From the NCBI GenBank assembly GCA_004299555.1, contig SCQU01000029.1:62001-126000 (forward strand): 64,000 bases of DNA. The letters run 5' to 3'. Positions 36,367-46,964 of this stretch are shown piece by piece. The notes under the pieces are model-generated. The model saw nothing but the letters and a program-made list of their open reading frames with translations, searched no databases and was not told where the DNA came from. Both the position numbers and the translations under genes were made by a program. The first letter of the stretch is position 1, and each line of letters opens with the position of its first letter. Source of the DNA: Rhodanobacteraceae bacterium. Lineage in GTDB: Bacteria; Pseudomonadota; Gammaproteobacteria; Xanthomonadales; Rhodanobacteraceae.

Positions 36367-37305
36367 CTACGCCCGCGGATGGTGCTGCGCGTGCAGGCGC
36401 TTCAGGCCTTCGCGTGCGACCAGCGTGTAGATTTGCGTGGTCGAAAGGCTGGCGTGGCCCAGCAGCATCTGCAGTGCGCGAAGGTCCGCGCCATGATTCA
36501 GGAGGTGCGTGGCGAATGAGTGCCGCAGCACGTGCGGCGAAATACGCTTGGCTGCGATACCCACCGTCGCGGCGTGTTTCTTCACGATCGCCCACGCCAT
36601 TTGCCGGGTCATGCCGGCGGCGCGGTTGGACAGGAACAAGGCGGGCGTCTCGCGCCCCTTGGCCAGCAACGGACGCGCGTCGTGAAGATACCGCTCCAGC
36701 CAATCCATGCAGGTTTCGCCAATCGGCACCAATCGATCCTTGCCGCCTTTGCCGGTCACCCGCAGCACGCCCTCGCGCAGGTTCAGCCCGGACAGCGGCA
36801 CGTTGACCAGTTCGCTCACGCGAAGGCCGCAGGCGTACATCAGCTCCAGCATCGCGCGGTCTCGCAGCCCGAGCGGCGTCGTGGTGTCGGGCGCTTCCAG
36901 CAGGCTGTTGACTTCGCGCTCGGCCAGGGCCTTCGGCAGGGTGCGTGGCAGCTTGGGGGCGTCCAGCAGCAGCGTGGGGTCTTCAAATTCGGCGTCGTGG
37001 CGTACCTGCTCGGCGTAGAAACGCCGCAACGCGACGAGCTCGCGGGCGTTGGTGCGGGCCCCAATGCCCGCGTGGTTGCGCGCGGCAAGATAATCAAACA
37101 GGTCCGCGCGGGTCGCCCCCAGCAGGCCGTGCGCGTGCTGCGCGAGCCAACTGGCGCAGCGCTCAAGATCACCGCGATAATCCACCAGCGTCAAATCCGC
37201 GAGACCGTCGCGCGACCACACGCCCTCGAGGAACGCGTCGATGGCGACGCGGTCGCGTGGGTCGAGATTGATTGCAGCGCCGGTCATCGCGTGATGCTGG
37301 CGCAC
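36367..37305 (-). CDS. xerD: Site-specific tyrosine recombinase XerD
   Basis: Resolves chromosome dimers at dif with XerC. The protein (312 residues) has the catalytic Arg in GLRVSELVNVPLSGLN, Lys in VTGKGGKDRLVPIG, His-xx-Arg in SPHVLRHSFATHLLNHGADLR, and the second His and nucleophilic Tyr in LLGHASLSTTQIYT. The GTG at 37305 is preceded by GGAGGGGAGC, while the ATG at 37287 has no ribosome site, so I prefer GTG. Only 26 bp separate it from the divergent RDD gene, so its promoter must lie inside the RDD coding region. Confidence 0.94.
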   Translation of the reverse strand: MRQHHAMTGAAINLDPRDRVAIDAFLEGVWSRDGLADLTLVDYRGDLERCASWLAQHAHGLLGATRADLFDYLAARNHAGIGARTNARELVALRRFYAEQVRHDAEFEDPTLLLDAPKLPRTLPKALAEREVNSLLEAPDTTTPLGLRDRAMLELMYACGLRVSELVNVPLSGLNLREGVLRVTGKGGKDRLVPIGETCMDWLERYLHDARPLLAKGRETPALFLSNRAAGMTRQMAWAIVKKHAATVGIAAKRISPHVLRHSFATHLLNHGADLRALQMLLGHASLSTTQIYTLVAREGLKRLHAQHHPRA

Positions 37306-37331
37306 GCTCCCCTCCGCCGCAAGTTCCGCGC

Positions 37332-37796
37332 ATGTTAATGAACGTCGCTCCCGCCAGTACTGGTCGCCCCGCGCCGTTGTGGCGCTGCTTCGCTGGCATG
37401 GTGTACGACCTGCTGCCGCTGCTGGCGCTGTGGATCATCGGTTCGGCGTTGTGGATGCTGGCGTTTCACCGCGGCGACACTTTGCAGCAGTTGGCGTCCG
37501 CTGTACGGTCGCCGCTGGATATCGTCCTGCGCGATGCGCTGCTGTTGGTGCTCGGTGCGGCGTACTTCGTGCTGTCCTGGGTGCGTGTGGGCGCGACCAT
37601 CGGCATGCGCGCGTGGAAGCTGCGGCTCGTCCGCGACGACGGCGCGCGGGTGGATGTGCGCACCGCACTGCTGCGCTTCGCGTTGGCGCTGCTGTCGCTG
37701 GCGGCGTTGGGCGCTGGCTTCTGGTACGCGTGGTTTGATCCGGAGCGTCGCACCTGGCATGATCGCGTGTGCGGGACGCGCGTGACGCGCTGGTGA
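37332..37796 (+). CDS. RDD family membrane protein
   Basis: A 154-residue protein with RDD-family features: the initial Arg-Asp pattern WRCFAGMVYDLLPLLALWIIG, two or three helices, a membrane turn WVRVGATIGMRAWKLRLVRDDG and a final helix with WFDPERRTWHDRVCGTRVTRW. RDD proteins are poorly understood; some are cation or proton antiporters. Alternative start at 37338. It is divergent from xerD and followed by the repeat element. Confidence 0.85.
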   Translation: MLMNVAPASTGRPAPLWRCFAGMVYDLLPLLALWIIGSALWMLAFHRGDTLQQLASAVRSPLDIVLRDALLLVLGAAYFVLSWVRVGATIGMRAWKLRLVRDDGARVDVRTALLRFALALLSLAALGAGFWYAWFDPERRTWHDRVCGTRVTRW

Positions 37797-37867
37797 CGGG
37801 CATCGCCCTTTCCGTACGAAGAGGACCGCCGCGATGCGGCAGGGGAATGGCTTCTCGGCAGTCAAAG

Positions 37868-38532
37868 GCGGTTCCGCTCGACTACCGCCGAGCGGGTTAC
37901 TTTGGAAAGGCGGTTTCGCTCGCCTGCGGCGAGCGAGCCCCTTTCTGTTACGGCAGAAAGGGGCGAAAGACCACTGCGCCTGGCATGACGGTTTCAGCAA
38001 CTTCCCGTTGCTGAAACTGACCTTGGTGCTCGCCGACCGACGGCCGCGCCGATACTACTCGCCACGTCCCTGTGGCTCGCCCCTCGCTTGTGCTCGGGGC
38101 CGCCGGTGGCGTTCAAATCGGAAGTCCCTGCCGATTTAGTCGCACATCCGTGTGCTCGAACATTCGGCGCTTGCTCCGCCGTTCGGCTGCGCGCCGCGGC
38201 GTCATGCAAAGGCGCGTGAGAGCTTTGCTTCGCTGTCGGCCATCCATGGCCTGCTACGCTGGATCCTGCAGAATCGCAGGCCAGGGATGGCCGGTCGCCG
38301 GAGCCAGAACTTGGCGCCGTTGCACACCGCCGAGCATCGCAGCGCCATGCGGGAGCAAGGCGCGAATGTTCGAGGCCATGGATGGCCGAGTTCGCGCCGG
38401 CCCGTTTGGCGCGAGAAGCGCAGGGGAGTCGCGCCGACACGAAGTGGGTGCGACCGGGGTGCCGGCGCAGTGGCTTTGGTTACTTTCCCCGAAAGGAAAG
38501 TAACCCGCTCGGCGGTAGCCGAACGGAACCGC
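37868..38532. repeat. 665-bp element of nested inverted repeats (possible non-autonomous mobile element or structured RNA)
   Basis: No gene is supported from 37797 to 38541. The stretch 37868-38532 is bounded by 36-bp inverted repeats (37868-37903 and 38497-38532) with 34 of 36 positions matching. Inside are a 21-bp pair (38157-38177 and 38352-38372, 19 of 21 or better), a 14-bp perfect pair GGCCATCCATGGCC/GGCCATGGATGGCC (38238-38251 and 38374-38387), and local perfect hairpins: TCGCTCGCC/GGCGAGCGA at 37916-37936, an 11-bp stem at 37937-37964, an 11-bp stem at 37991-38017 and an 11-bp stem at 38478-38505. A copy of GGCCAGGGATGGCC is at 38279-38292. There is no transposase. The right end stops 9 bp short of the lptG stop codon. 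Confidence 0.7.
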
Positions 38533-38541
38533 TCCGCTGCG

Positions 38542-39654
38542 CTACGCCCGCCGGTAATACCACACCGCAATCGCCACCAGTAGCAGCGCGGGGATGATGT
38601 TCACCAACAGTGGCGGCGCCCCGAACACCGTGCCGGTGCTGATGATCGCGCGCTGCAGGAAGTACCAGGCAATGGCGATGATCACGCCGAGGAACAGGCG
38701 CTTGCCAAGGCCGCCCGAGCGCAACGCACCAAATCCAAACGGAAGCGCGCACAGCACCAGCAATACGGCGTTGATGGGGTAGAACGTGCGCATCCAATAG
38801 GCGTTCAGATACACGCTCGGGTTTTGCCGGTTGGCGCGCAGGTACGCGATGTTGCGCGAAAGGTCACGCAGCGACAGGTATTCCGGATGCGCGACCGAGG
38901 CCTCGAGTACCGCCGGGTCGAGTGAGGTGTCCCACGGCTCCTGCTGGTGCAGGGTGCTGACGGCGGCGCTGGCGCTGACCACGGTGTCGCGGCTGTCGTG
39001 TAGGGTCCACGCCTTGCCGACCTGGGTGGCCAGTTTTGCGTGGCGGAATGACGTCAGTTGGCCGCTGGCATCGAAGCCAAACACGCGGACGTCGGCCAGC
39101 TCGATCTGGGGCCGGCCGCGCACCAGATGGGCGAGCGCGGCCTTGGCGTTGATGATGCTGTTGCCGTCGCGCGCCCACAGGCCGCTGTCGGTGCGTACGT
39201 GCAGGTGGCCCGCGGTGCGTTGCATCTGGATTTGCTGCGCGCGTTGGTCGCCCGCGGGTGCCGCGGTTTCGCCGAGGATGACGACGCCGAGCGTGAGCAC
39301 GCAGACCAGCCCCAGCACCGACAGGCAAATCCGGAGCTTGGACATGCCCGCGGCGCGCAGCGCGGTGAGTTCGCCGGTGGTGGCCAGCGAGCCGATGCCG
39401 ATCAGGCCGCCGATCAGCGCGGCGAACACGAACCACTGGTACGCCCGGCGCGGGAGGGTCAACAGGATGTAGGCGGCGGCATTGCCGAGCGTGTAACCGT
39501 TGTGGCCGATGTTGCCGATCTGGGTGGCGAATTGGGTGAAGGCATCCAGCCCGGTCAGCACCAGCCAGGTCAGCAGCAGGCTGCCGAGCACCGTGCGCCA
39601 GATGAGCGCATCCACGCGCTTGATGCGCAGGCGTCGCCCAGGTACACGCGTCAT
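38542..39654 (-). CDS. lptG: LPS export system permease LptG
   Basis: One of two membrane permeases of the LptB2FG transporter that lifts LPS from the inner membrane toward the Lpt bridge. The 370-residue protein has six membrane helices arranged three plus three around a periplasmic domain (about 100-270): RTVLGSLLLTWLVLTGLDAFTQF, the coupling region SLATTGELTALRAAGMSKLRI, and the C-terminal YLNAYWMRTFYPINAVLLVLCALPFGFG. The start overlaps the lptF stop (ATGA). Confidence 0.94.
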   Translation of the reverse strand: MTRVPGRRLRIKRVDALIWRTVLGSLLLTWLVLTGLDAFTQFATQIGNIGHNGYTLGNAAAYILLTLPRRAYQWFVFAALIGGLIGIGSLATTGELTALRAAGMSKLRICLSVLGLVCVLTLGVVILGETAAPAGDQRAQQIQMQRTAGHLHVRTDSGLWARDGNSIINAKAALAHLVRGRPQIELADVRVFGFDASGQLTSFRHAKLATQVGKAWTLHDSRDTVVSASAAVSTLHQQEPWDTSLDPAVLEASVAHPEYLSLRDLSRNIAYLRANRQNPSVYLNAYWMRTFYPINAVLLVLCALPFGFGALRSGGLGKRLFLGVIIAIAWYFLQRAIISTGTVFGAPPLLVNIIPALLLVAIAVWYYRRA

Positions 39655-40772
39655 GCTTTGACGCTCCCGGCAACGCGCGGTTTGCGGGTGGCGTATTGCC
39701 GCGCAAACGCCCACGCGGCGCCAATAAACACCGGCAGCAATACCCACCACACGCCCAGCTGCACGGGCGCCTTGCCACTGGCGATGAACGACCGTGCGAG
39801 CGTCATGACGTTCATGATGATGAGCACCGCCAGTACCCCGATCAGGATGCGCCCGACCGGTGAGTTGCGGGTGCCCTGGCGCGCCATCGGCAGCGCCAGC
39901 ATCGCCAGCACCAGCGGGCCGAAGGGGATCGCCAGGCGCCATTGCAGCTCCGCCTTGGCGGCGAGGTCGTGATCACCCAGCAGCGATGCAGTCGTGCGCA
40001 GGCCTTCGGGGTCGCTGTCGCTGTCATCCTCCGCGGGCGGCGACAGCGCGACATCGTTGCGCTGGAATTGCATCAGGCGCCAGTTGTCCTGGCCGAGGCG
40101 TATGTCGTAGCGGTGGCCATCGTGCAGTGCGATGAAGCGGTTGTTTTCCTGGCCCTCATGGAAGAGGTCGCCGTGGTTGGCGGTGATGACGCTGATGCTG
40201 GTGATGCCGTCCTTGCCGGTGCGCTCGCTTTCCACGAACAGGTTGCCAAGGCGCGTGCCGTCGGGGCTGACGGTGTTGGCAAACAGGATGCCGCCGCGCC
40301 CGCTGAGGTTGGTGAACTGGCCCGGCTCCAGGCCGGCCGCGATCACCGAGCGGTTGGCCTGCTCGATCTCGGCGCCGGAGGTACGCGCCGCCCACGGCCC
40401 CAGCCAGAGCGCCACCCCGCCGGCGACGAGTGCCGCCCCGATGCCAAAGATGGCCGCGGGTTTCAGCAACCCTTTTGGACCGAAGCCCGAGGCTGACAGT
40501 ACGTGCATTTCGCTGTCGCGGTACATGCGCCCGAGCGCCAGCAGCATGCCAAGAAACATGCCCATCGGCAGCAGCGCCTGCAACGTGTTGACCAGGTTCA
40601 GCCCCAGTACGGTGAACATCACGCTGCCCGGCAGCTGGCCGGTCGCGACCTTGTTGGCGATGGTGGCGAACGTGCTGCCGGTAAAGATCACGAGCAGCAC
40701 CACGATGGCCGCCAGCGCGCTGGTGATGAATTCGCGCAGGATGTAGCGGTCGAGGATGGAAAGACGGGGCAT
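39651..40772 (-). CDS. lptF: LPS export system permease LptF
   Basis: Partner permease of LptG, 373 residues. N-terminal ILDRYILREFITSALAAIVVLL, coupling region LLALGRMYRDSEMHVLSASGFGPKGLL, a periplasmic beta-jellyroll (about 120-270) and C-terminal WRLAIPFGPLVLAMLALPMA follow the family pattern. The ATG at 40772 precedes the first basic segment. Upstream on the minus strand a GCGACA/TACACT pair (40909-40904 and 40887-40882, 16-bp spacer) is a possible promoter for lptF-lptG. Confidence 0.94.
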   Translation of the reverse strand: MPRLSILDRYILREFITSALAAIVVLLVIFTGSTFATIANKVATGQLPGSVMFTVLGLNLVNTLQALLPMGMFLGMLLALGRMYRDSEMHVLSASGFGPKGLLKPAAIFGIGAALVAGGVALWLGPWAARTSGAEIEQANRSVIAAGLEPGQFTNLSGRGGILFANTVSPDGTRLGNLFVESERTGKDGITSISVITANHGDLFHEGQENNRFIALHDGHRYDIRLGQDNWRLMQFQRNDVALSPPAEDDSDSDPEGLRTTASLLGDHDLAAKAELQWRLAIPFGPLVLAMLALPMARQGTRNSPVGRILIGVLAVLIIMNVMTLARSFIASGKAPVQLGVWWVLLPVFIGAAWAFARQYATRKPRVAGSVKA

Positions 40773-40881
40773 GGGCGGCAGGTGTGGTGGAACGGGCGGA
40801 TGGGCTGCTGGATCCCGGAGCCGCGGAAAGCGGCTCGCGCGCCGTCCGGACGTGGCCGCTGACGGCTCCGGGCGAACCGGA

Positions 40882-40909
40882 AGTGTAGCGGCACGCACGA
40901 CGGTGTCGC
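40882..40909 (-). promoter_or_regulatory. Possible lptFG promoter
   Basis: Minus-strand -35-like GCGACA (40909-40904) and -10-like TACACT (40887-40882), each matching consensus at four positions, with a 16-bp spacer. They lie 110 bp upstream of lptF in the gap after the sensor kinase gene. Confidence 0.3.
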
Positions 40910-40968
40910 TGCCTCCAAGCGTCCAGGATGGATTGAATTCAGCCGCAGTTTTGCCAGGCGCGCCTGGC

Positions 40969-43900
40969 TCAGCCCGCAGCAGCGCGGGCGGCCGGTGAAC
41001 CGGTGCCACGTGCCAGTGCAGCGCGCAGGTCGTCGGCGGGCACCGGCTTGCGCACCAGGGTTCCCATGCCGGCCGCGCGGGCCCGCTGTTCCTCGTCACC
41101 GTACGCACTCGCGGTCAGTCCGACGATTGGCGTGGTATGGCCGCGTCGGCGCAGCAATGCGGCCAATTCGCAGCCGCCCATGCCGGGCAGGTCGAAGTCG
41201 AACACCATCGCATCGTAGGTGTCACCACTGTCAATTTCGGCCAGTGCGGCCAATGCCTGCGGCACCAGCGTCACGTGGTAACCAAAGGTTTCGATCAGGC
41301 CCGCGATGGCCTGCCCGGCAATGACGTCGTCCTCGACCAGCAGCACGCGTGGGCGATCGTCCTGGGTGGCGGCGGACCGCCCGCTGGCGGACGCGCGCAC
41401 AGCGGCGGGTTCCGGGGGTGTGGAGGCCGTGGTTTCGGGCGTGGCGGTGCCGGGCGCCGACACGGCCGGTAGTGGCAAGCGCACGCTGAAGGCGCTGCCG
41501 CGGCCGGGCTCCGACTGCACGCTGATGCGTCCGCTCATCAAGCCGACCAGCTCCTGGCTGATCGCGAGGCCGAGTCCGCTGCCGCGCTGCAGGCGGCCAT
41601 AGTCGGCCTGCTCGAAACGCCGGAACACGCGTGCGCACTCTTCCGGGGTCATCCCGGGGCCTTGGTCGATCACGCTGTAGACGATGCCGCCGGCGTCGCG
41701 GTCGAGCTTCAGCGTCACGCCGCCCTCGGTGGTGAACTTGAGGGCGTTGTGGGTGAGGTTGAAAAGGATTTGCTGCACCCGCAGTGCGTCGCCGCGCACC
41801 GCGGACGGCGCGTCGGCCGCGATCACCACGTCGATGGTCAGGTGCTTTTGCGCGGCGAGGCCCGCGTCGGCGTCGGCCACTTCGCGCAGGATCGCGGCCG
41901 GGTCGAACGTCGCCAGCGTAAGCTCCAGCCGGCCGGCTTCGATGCGTGCGACATCCAGCGCATCGTTGACCTGCCGCAGCAGGAGCGCGCCGGAGCGGCG
42001 GATCGCGTCGGCGTATTGAAACTGGCGTTCGTTGAGGTGCGTTTTCAAAAGCAGTTCGGTCATGCCCAGCACGCCAGTGAGCGGAGTGCGGATTTCGTGT
42101 GCCATGTTGGCGAGAAAGCGCGACTTGGCCATGTTGGCGTGCTCGGCCAGTTGCTGGCGCTCTTCGCTCATGGCCAGGCGATGGCGCTGTTGCAACCGCC
42201 GCCGGGCGGTCACGACCGCGCCACCCGCGAGCAGCAGGGCGAGGAGGGCGTAGCCCGCCTTGGCCCACGGCGTGGTCCACGGTGCCGCCTGTACGTGCAG
42301 CGACAACGCGTCGACCGCGCTGCTCCACGGCCCGTCGCCCGTGCGCCCGCTGACCAGCAGTTGGTAGCTGCCAGGTTCCAGTAGCGAAAATTCGCGCACG
42401 TCACGCGCACCGGTGTCGACCCAGCCCGGGTCAAACCCCTGCAACCGGAAACGGTATTGATTGCGTGCGGGGTCGATATAGGACAACACGCGCGCGGTGA
42501 CGGTGAGCTCGCGGTCGCGCCAGTCCAGGGTGATCGGCCGGGCCGGGTCGAGGGTCACGCGCTGGCCGTTGCGGCGTACCTCCACCGATTCCAGTACCAC
42601 CTTGGGCGTCGTGAAGTGGCGTGGCAGCCGGTCGGTGCGGATACCGATCACCCCGGCGAGGCTGCCGGCAAACAGTTGTTCGTGGCCCGTGGTCAGCAAC
42701 GCACCGTCCATGAAGTCGGTGATCGCCAGCGCGTTGGCGGTCGCTACCGTGTGCAGCCTGCGGGTGTGTGGGTCGTACATGAGGATGCTGCGCACGTCGG
42801 TGGCGAACACCCGGCCGCCCGCACCCACCTGCACCCCGAGGATGCGCGTTCCGGGCCAGCCCTCGGCAGTGCCAATGGTGGCGAGCAGCTGCGCGCGGCC
42901 ATGCGTCAGCCGGTAGTGCTGCAAATGGGCGTCGGTTGCCAGCCACAGGCTGCCGTCGGGCGCGAACGTGAAGGCCCGCGTGTCGGCGTGGGGGATTCCC
43001 GGCACGAAGGTGAAGGCGCCGGTCCGCGGCGCCAGGCGCGCAACACCCCCGTGGCTCGCGGCCCAGATGGAGCCATCGGGCGCCTCACCCAGTTGCAGGA
43101 CTTCCCTGGCGGCTTCGCCCGCCGCGGGCGGAGCCAGCGGTTCGAGGCTCCCGCTGCGCACGTCCAGGCGGAAGGTGCCTTGGCCAAGGCCGGCCACGTA
43201 GATCGCGCCATTGCGGGCCGCGAACAGGGCCGCCACGCCGTACTTCAGCGCCGGGTTGCCCGGCGCCACGGCGTGCAGCTGCTGGCCGTCCCAGACGTTG
43301 AGGCCCTTGCGGCCGCCAATCCAGACGCGGCCCGCGCCATCCACCGCCAGCGAGCCGATCGACATGTGCGCGAGGTCGGGCAGCGCAATGTGCCGCACCG
43401 TGCGTGTGACCGGGTCGATGTGATCGAGCAGGTCCACGCCGCCCGCCCACAGGCTGCCATCGGGTGCCAGCGCGAGGGCGCGGACGTGGTTCGGGGACAG
43501 GCTGGCGGCGTCACCCGGGACGTGGCGGATGGCGCTGAACGCGCGCCAGTGCGGCGGCAGGTACGCGAGGCCGCCGTCCATCGTGGCGACCCACAGGCCG
43601 CCGGCGTCGTCACCGAACAGGTCATCGATCAGCTGCCCCGGCAGGCCGCCCGCGGCGCCGGTGGTGGAGTGTTCGACGCGCGTATTGCCGTCGCGGTCGA
43701 TGCGCTCGATCTGGCTGCGCTGCGCGATCCAGATGTCACCGTCCGGCTGGCGCAGGCTCGCGAACGCCTCGCGCGCAGGACCGATCCGCGCGGCCGTACC
43801 GTTGGCGGCAATGTGGAACAGCCCGGCGCTGGTCGCGGCGTCCACGCCGCCGGCCGCAGCCCGCAGCTGCCAGATGCTGGGCGTGGCTTTGGCGCCGGGC

Positions 43901-44547
43901 AGGGCAATGAAGCGGATGCTGCCGTCCGCGCGCATGTAATCAAGCCCGGCGTCGGTGCCGATCCAGAGCCCGCCGTCGGCCGCGGCGGCGAGCGCGGTGA
44001 CGTCGTCGGACGCGATGCTCGCGGCGTTGCCGGCCTGATGGCGAAACGGCACGAAACCGTTGCGGTCGGCAGCGAGCTTGTCGAGACCCCCCGCGTAGGT
44101 GCCAACCCAGATGGCCCCGGCCTTGTCCTGTGCGATCGCCATGATGTCGTTGCCGCCGATGCTGTCCGCCCGAGCCGCGTTGTGGAGCCAGTGCCGGAAG
44201 CCGCCGGTAGCAGGTTGGTACAGGTTGAGCCCGGTGCCTTCGCCGCCTGCCCACAGGTTTCCGGCGCGGTCCACCAGGACGGCTGACACGTCGTTGGCGG
44301 GCAACGACGCCGGCTGGCCCGGGACGTGGGTGAAGAGCTTGAACGTGCGGCTGTCATAGCGCACAAGGCCGGCGTGGGTGCCGATCCAGATGTAGCCCGC
44401 GTGATCCTGGGTGACCGTGTATACGTCGGCCGAAGGCAGGCCGTCGGCCACGCCGTAGCTGCGGAAAATCGGCGTCGCCGGTACCGGCGGCGGACTTGCC
44501 GCCGCGCCACTTGCCAACGCCCCCGCCAGCAACAGTCCACCCAGCAT
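40969..44547 (-). CDS. Hybrid sensor histidine kinase with periplasmic propeller and receiver domain
   Basis: A 1192-residue one-protein two-component system. Signal peptide, then 12-14 two-component-regulator propeller repeats (for example IWIGTHAGLVRYD, LWAGGEGTGLNLY, IWVGTYAGGLDKL) to about residue 650, a Y_Y_Y domain (NQYRFRLQGFDPGWVDTG), one membrane helix (YALLALLLAGGAVVTARRRL), a coiled linker, HisKA with AHEIRTPLTGVLGMTE, HATPase_c (NLTHNALKFTTEGG, DQGPGMTPEE, GSGLGLAISQELVGLMSG) and a C-terminal receiver (LLVEDD, phospho-Asp in FDFDLPGMGG, KPV). Such propeller kinases often sense polysaccharides, but there is no output DNA-binding domain here, so another regulator must be the partner. 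The ligand is unknown. Confidence 0.9.
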   Translation of the reverse strand: MLGGLLLAGALASGAAASPPPVPATPIFRSYGVADGLPSADVYTVTQDHAGYIWIGTHAGLVRYDSRTFKLFTHVPGQPASLPANDVSAVLVDRAGNLWAGGEGTGLNLYQPATGGFRHWLHNAARADSIGGNDIMAIAQDKAGAIWVGTYAGGLDKLAADRNGFVPFRHQAGNAASIASDDVTALAAAADGGLWIGTDAGLDYMRADGSIRFIALPGAKATPSIWQLRAAAGGVDAATSAGLFHIAANGTAARIGPAREAFASLRQPDGDIWIAQRSQIERIDRDGNTRVEHSTTGAAGGLPGQLIDDLFGDDAGGLWVATMDGGLAYLPPHWRAFSAIRHVPGDAASLSPNHVRALALAPDGSLWAGGVDLLDHIDPVTRTVRHIALPDLAHMSIGSLAVDGAGRVWIGGRKGLNVWDGQQLHAVAPGNPALKYGVAALFAARNGAIYVAGLGQGTFRLDVRSGSLEPLAPPAAGEAAREVLQLGEAPDGSIWAASHGGVARLAPRTGAFTFVPGIPHADTRAFTFAPDGSLWLATDAHLQHYRLTHGRAQLLATIGTAEGWPGTRILGVQVGAGGRVFATDVRSILMYDPHTRRLHTVATANALAITDFMDGALLTTGHEQLFAGSLAGVIGIRTDRLPRHFTTPKVVLESVEVRRNGQRVTLDPARPITLDWRDRELTVTARVLSYIDPARNQYRFRLQGFDPGWVDTGARDVREFSLLEPGSYQLLVSGRTGDGPWSSAVDALSLHVQAAPWTTPWAKAGYALLALLLAGGAVVTARRRLQQRHRLAMSEERQQLAEHANMAKSRFLANMAHEIRTPLTGVLGMTELLLKTHLNERQFQYADAIRRSGALLLRQVNDALDVARIEAGRLELTLATFDPAAILREVADADAGLAAQKHLTIDVVIAADAPSAVRGDALRVQQILFNLTHNALKFTTEGGVTLKLDRDAGGIVYSVIDQGPGMTPEECARVFRRFEQADYGRLQRGSGLGLAISQELVGLMSGRISVQSEPGRGSAFSVRLPLPAVSAPGTATPETTASTPPEPAAVRASASGRSAATQDDRPRVLLVEDDVIAGQAIAGLIETFGYHVTLVPQALAALAEIDSGDTYDAMVFDFDLPGMGGCELAALLRRRGHTTPIVGLTASAYGDEEQRARAAGMGTLVRKPVPADDLRAALARGTGSPAARAAAG

Positions 44548-44612
44548 GGCCTGATTCCCCTTGAGATCCCCGCCGATGATGCCGTAAAAACGCGGGTGCT
44601 GCGCGCGGCGCG

Positions 44613-44840
44613 CTACGCCGAGAGGAATGCCCGCACCGCGGCCGGGTCGAACGGCCAGCCAAGTTCGCGCGCCGAGTCGGCGTCGCGCAACACGGGCACG
44701 CGCTCGCCGTACCGGGCTTCCAGCGCCGGATCATTGTCGATCCAGATGCTCTCAAAATCCGGCGCGTGCATGCGTGCCAGCACGGCGACGGCCTGGTCGC
44801 AGAGGCTGCAGTCGTCGCGTTGGTACAGGTAGAGCCGCAT
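44613..44840 (-). CDS. Glutaredoxin-like protein (DUF836 type)
   Basis: A 75-residue thioredoxin-fold protein with the active-site motif DDCSLCDQA at the N-terminus, followed by WIDNDPALEARYGERVPVL, which contains the cis-Pro (VPVL). It likely reduces disulfides or glutathione adducts. It lies 65 bp upstream of the sensor kinase gene on the same strand and is divergent from the secretion operon. Confidence 0.84.
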   Translation of the reverse strand: MRLYLYQRDDCSLCDQAVAVLARMHAPDFESIWIDNDPALEARYGERVPVLRDADSARELGWPFDPAAVRAFLSA

Positions 44841-45227
44841 GGATGCTCCTGTTGGTTTTTGCCGGTGGCTGCGGCCGCGCGCCTGGAATGCCGATGACCG
44901 GGCCCCATTCGTTTTGGGTCAGCCGTGTCCAGCGGCAGCGCGCAGCGGTGTGCGCGGTGCCGCGGCCGGCACGAAAGAGCGTCCATGATAGGGCAGTCGG
45001 TGTCCTTGACATCCGTCGGATCGGGACGGATCCCCGGTTTGGCGCACGGCCGGCCCGATGGTCGCCGCGGAGCGCAGGGCGGGTGCATGGGAACCCCGCG
45101 CGGCGGGCGGGGTGTCAACGTCGTCAAGTGCTGGGACGTTTTAATCGAGGGCTCTGCCGCTCGCGTTGGCATGGCGGGTGTGCTACCAATGGCGGCCTGA
45201 AACCGGTTGTACGCATGGGAACAGACG
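44841..45227. other. Divergent intergenic region upstream of the xps operon
   Basis: No gene is supported in these 387 bp. A consensus -35 TTGACA (45006-45011) overlaps a perfect inverted repeat ATCCGTC-N7-GACGGAT (45011-45031), which takes the place of a -10 box. A TTTAAT (45140-45145) is a possible -10 closer to gspE, without a matching -35. The inverted repeat is a candidate operator for the secretion operon. Confidence 0.4.

Positions 45228-46963
<1,736 letters not shown>

Positions 46964-46964
<1 letters not shown>

Noticed and set aside
37834-38583. Several open frames of 100-150 codons in the region between the RDD gene and lptG
   Set aside because: They are created by nested inverted repeats, have no ribosome sites and no protein-like composition.
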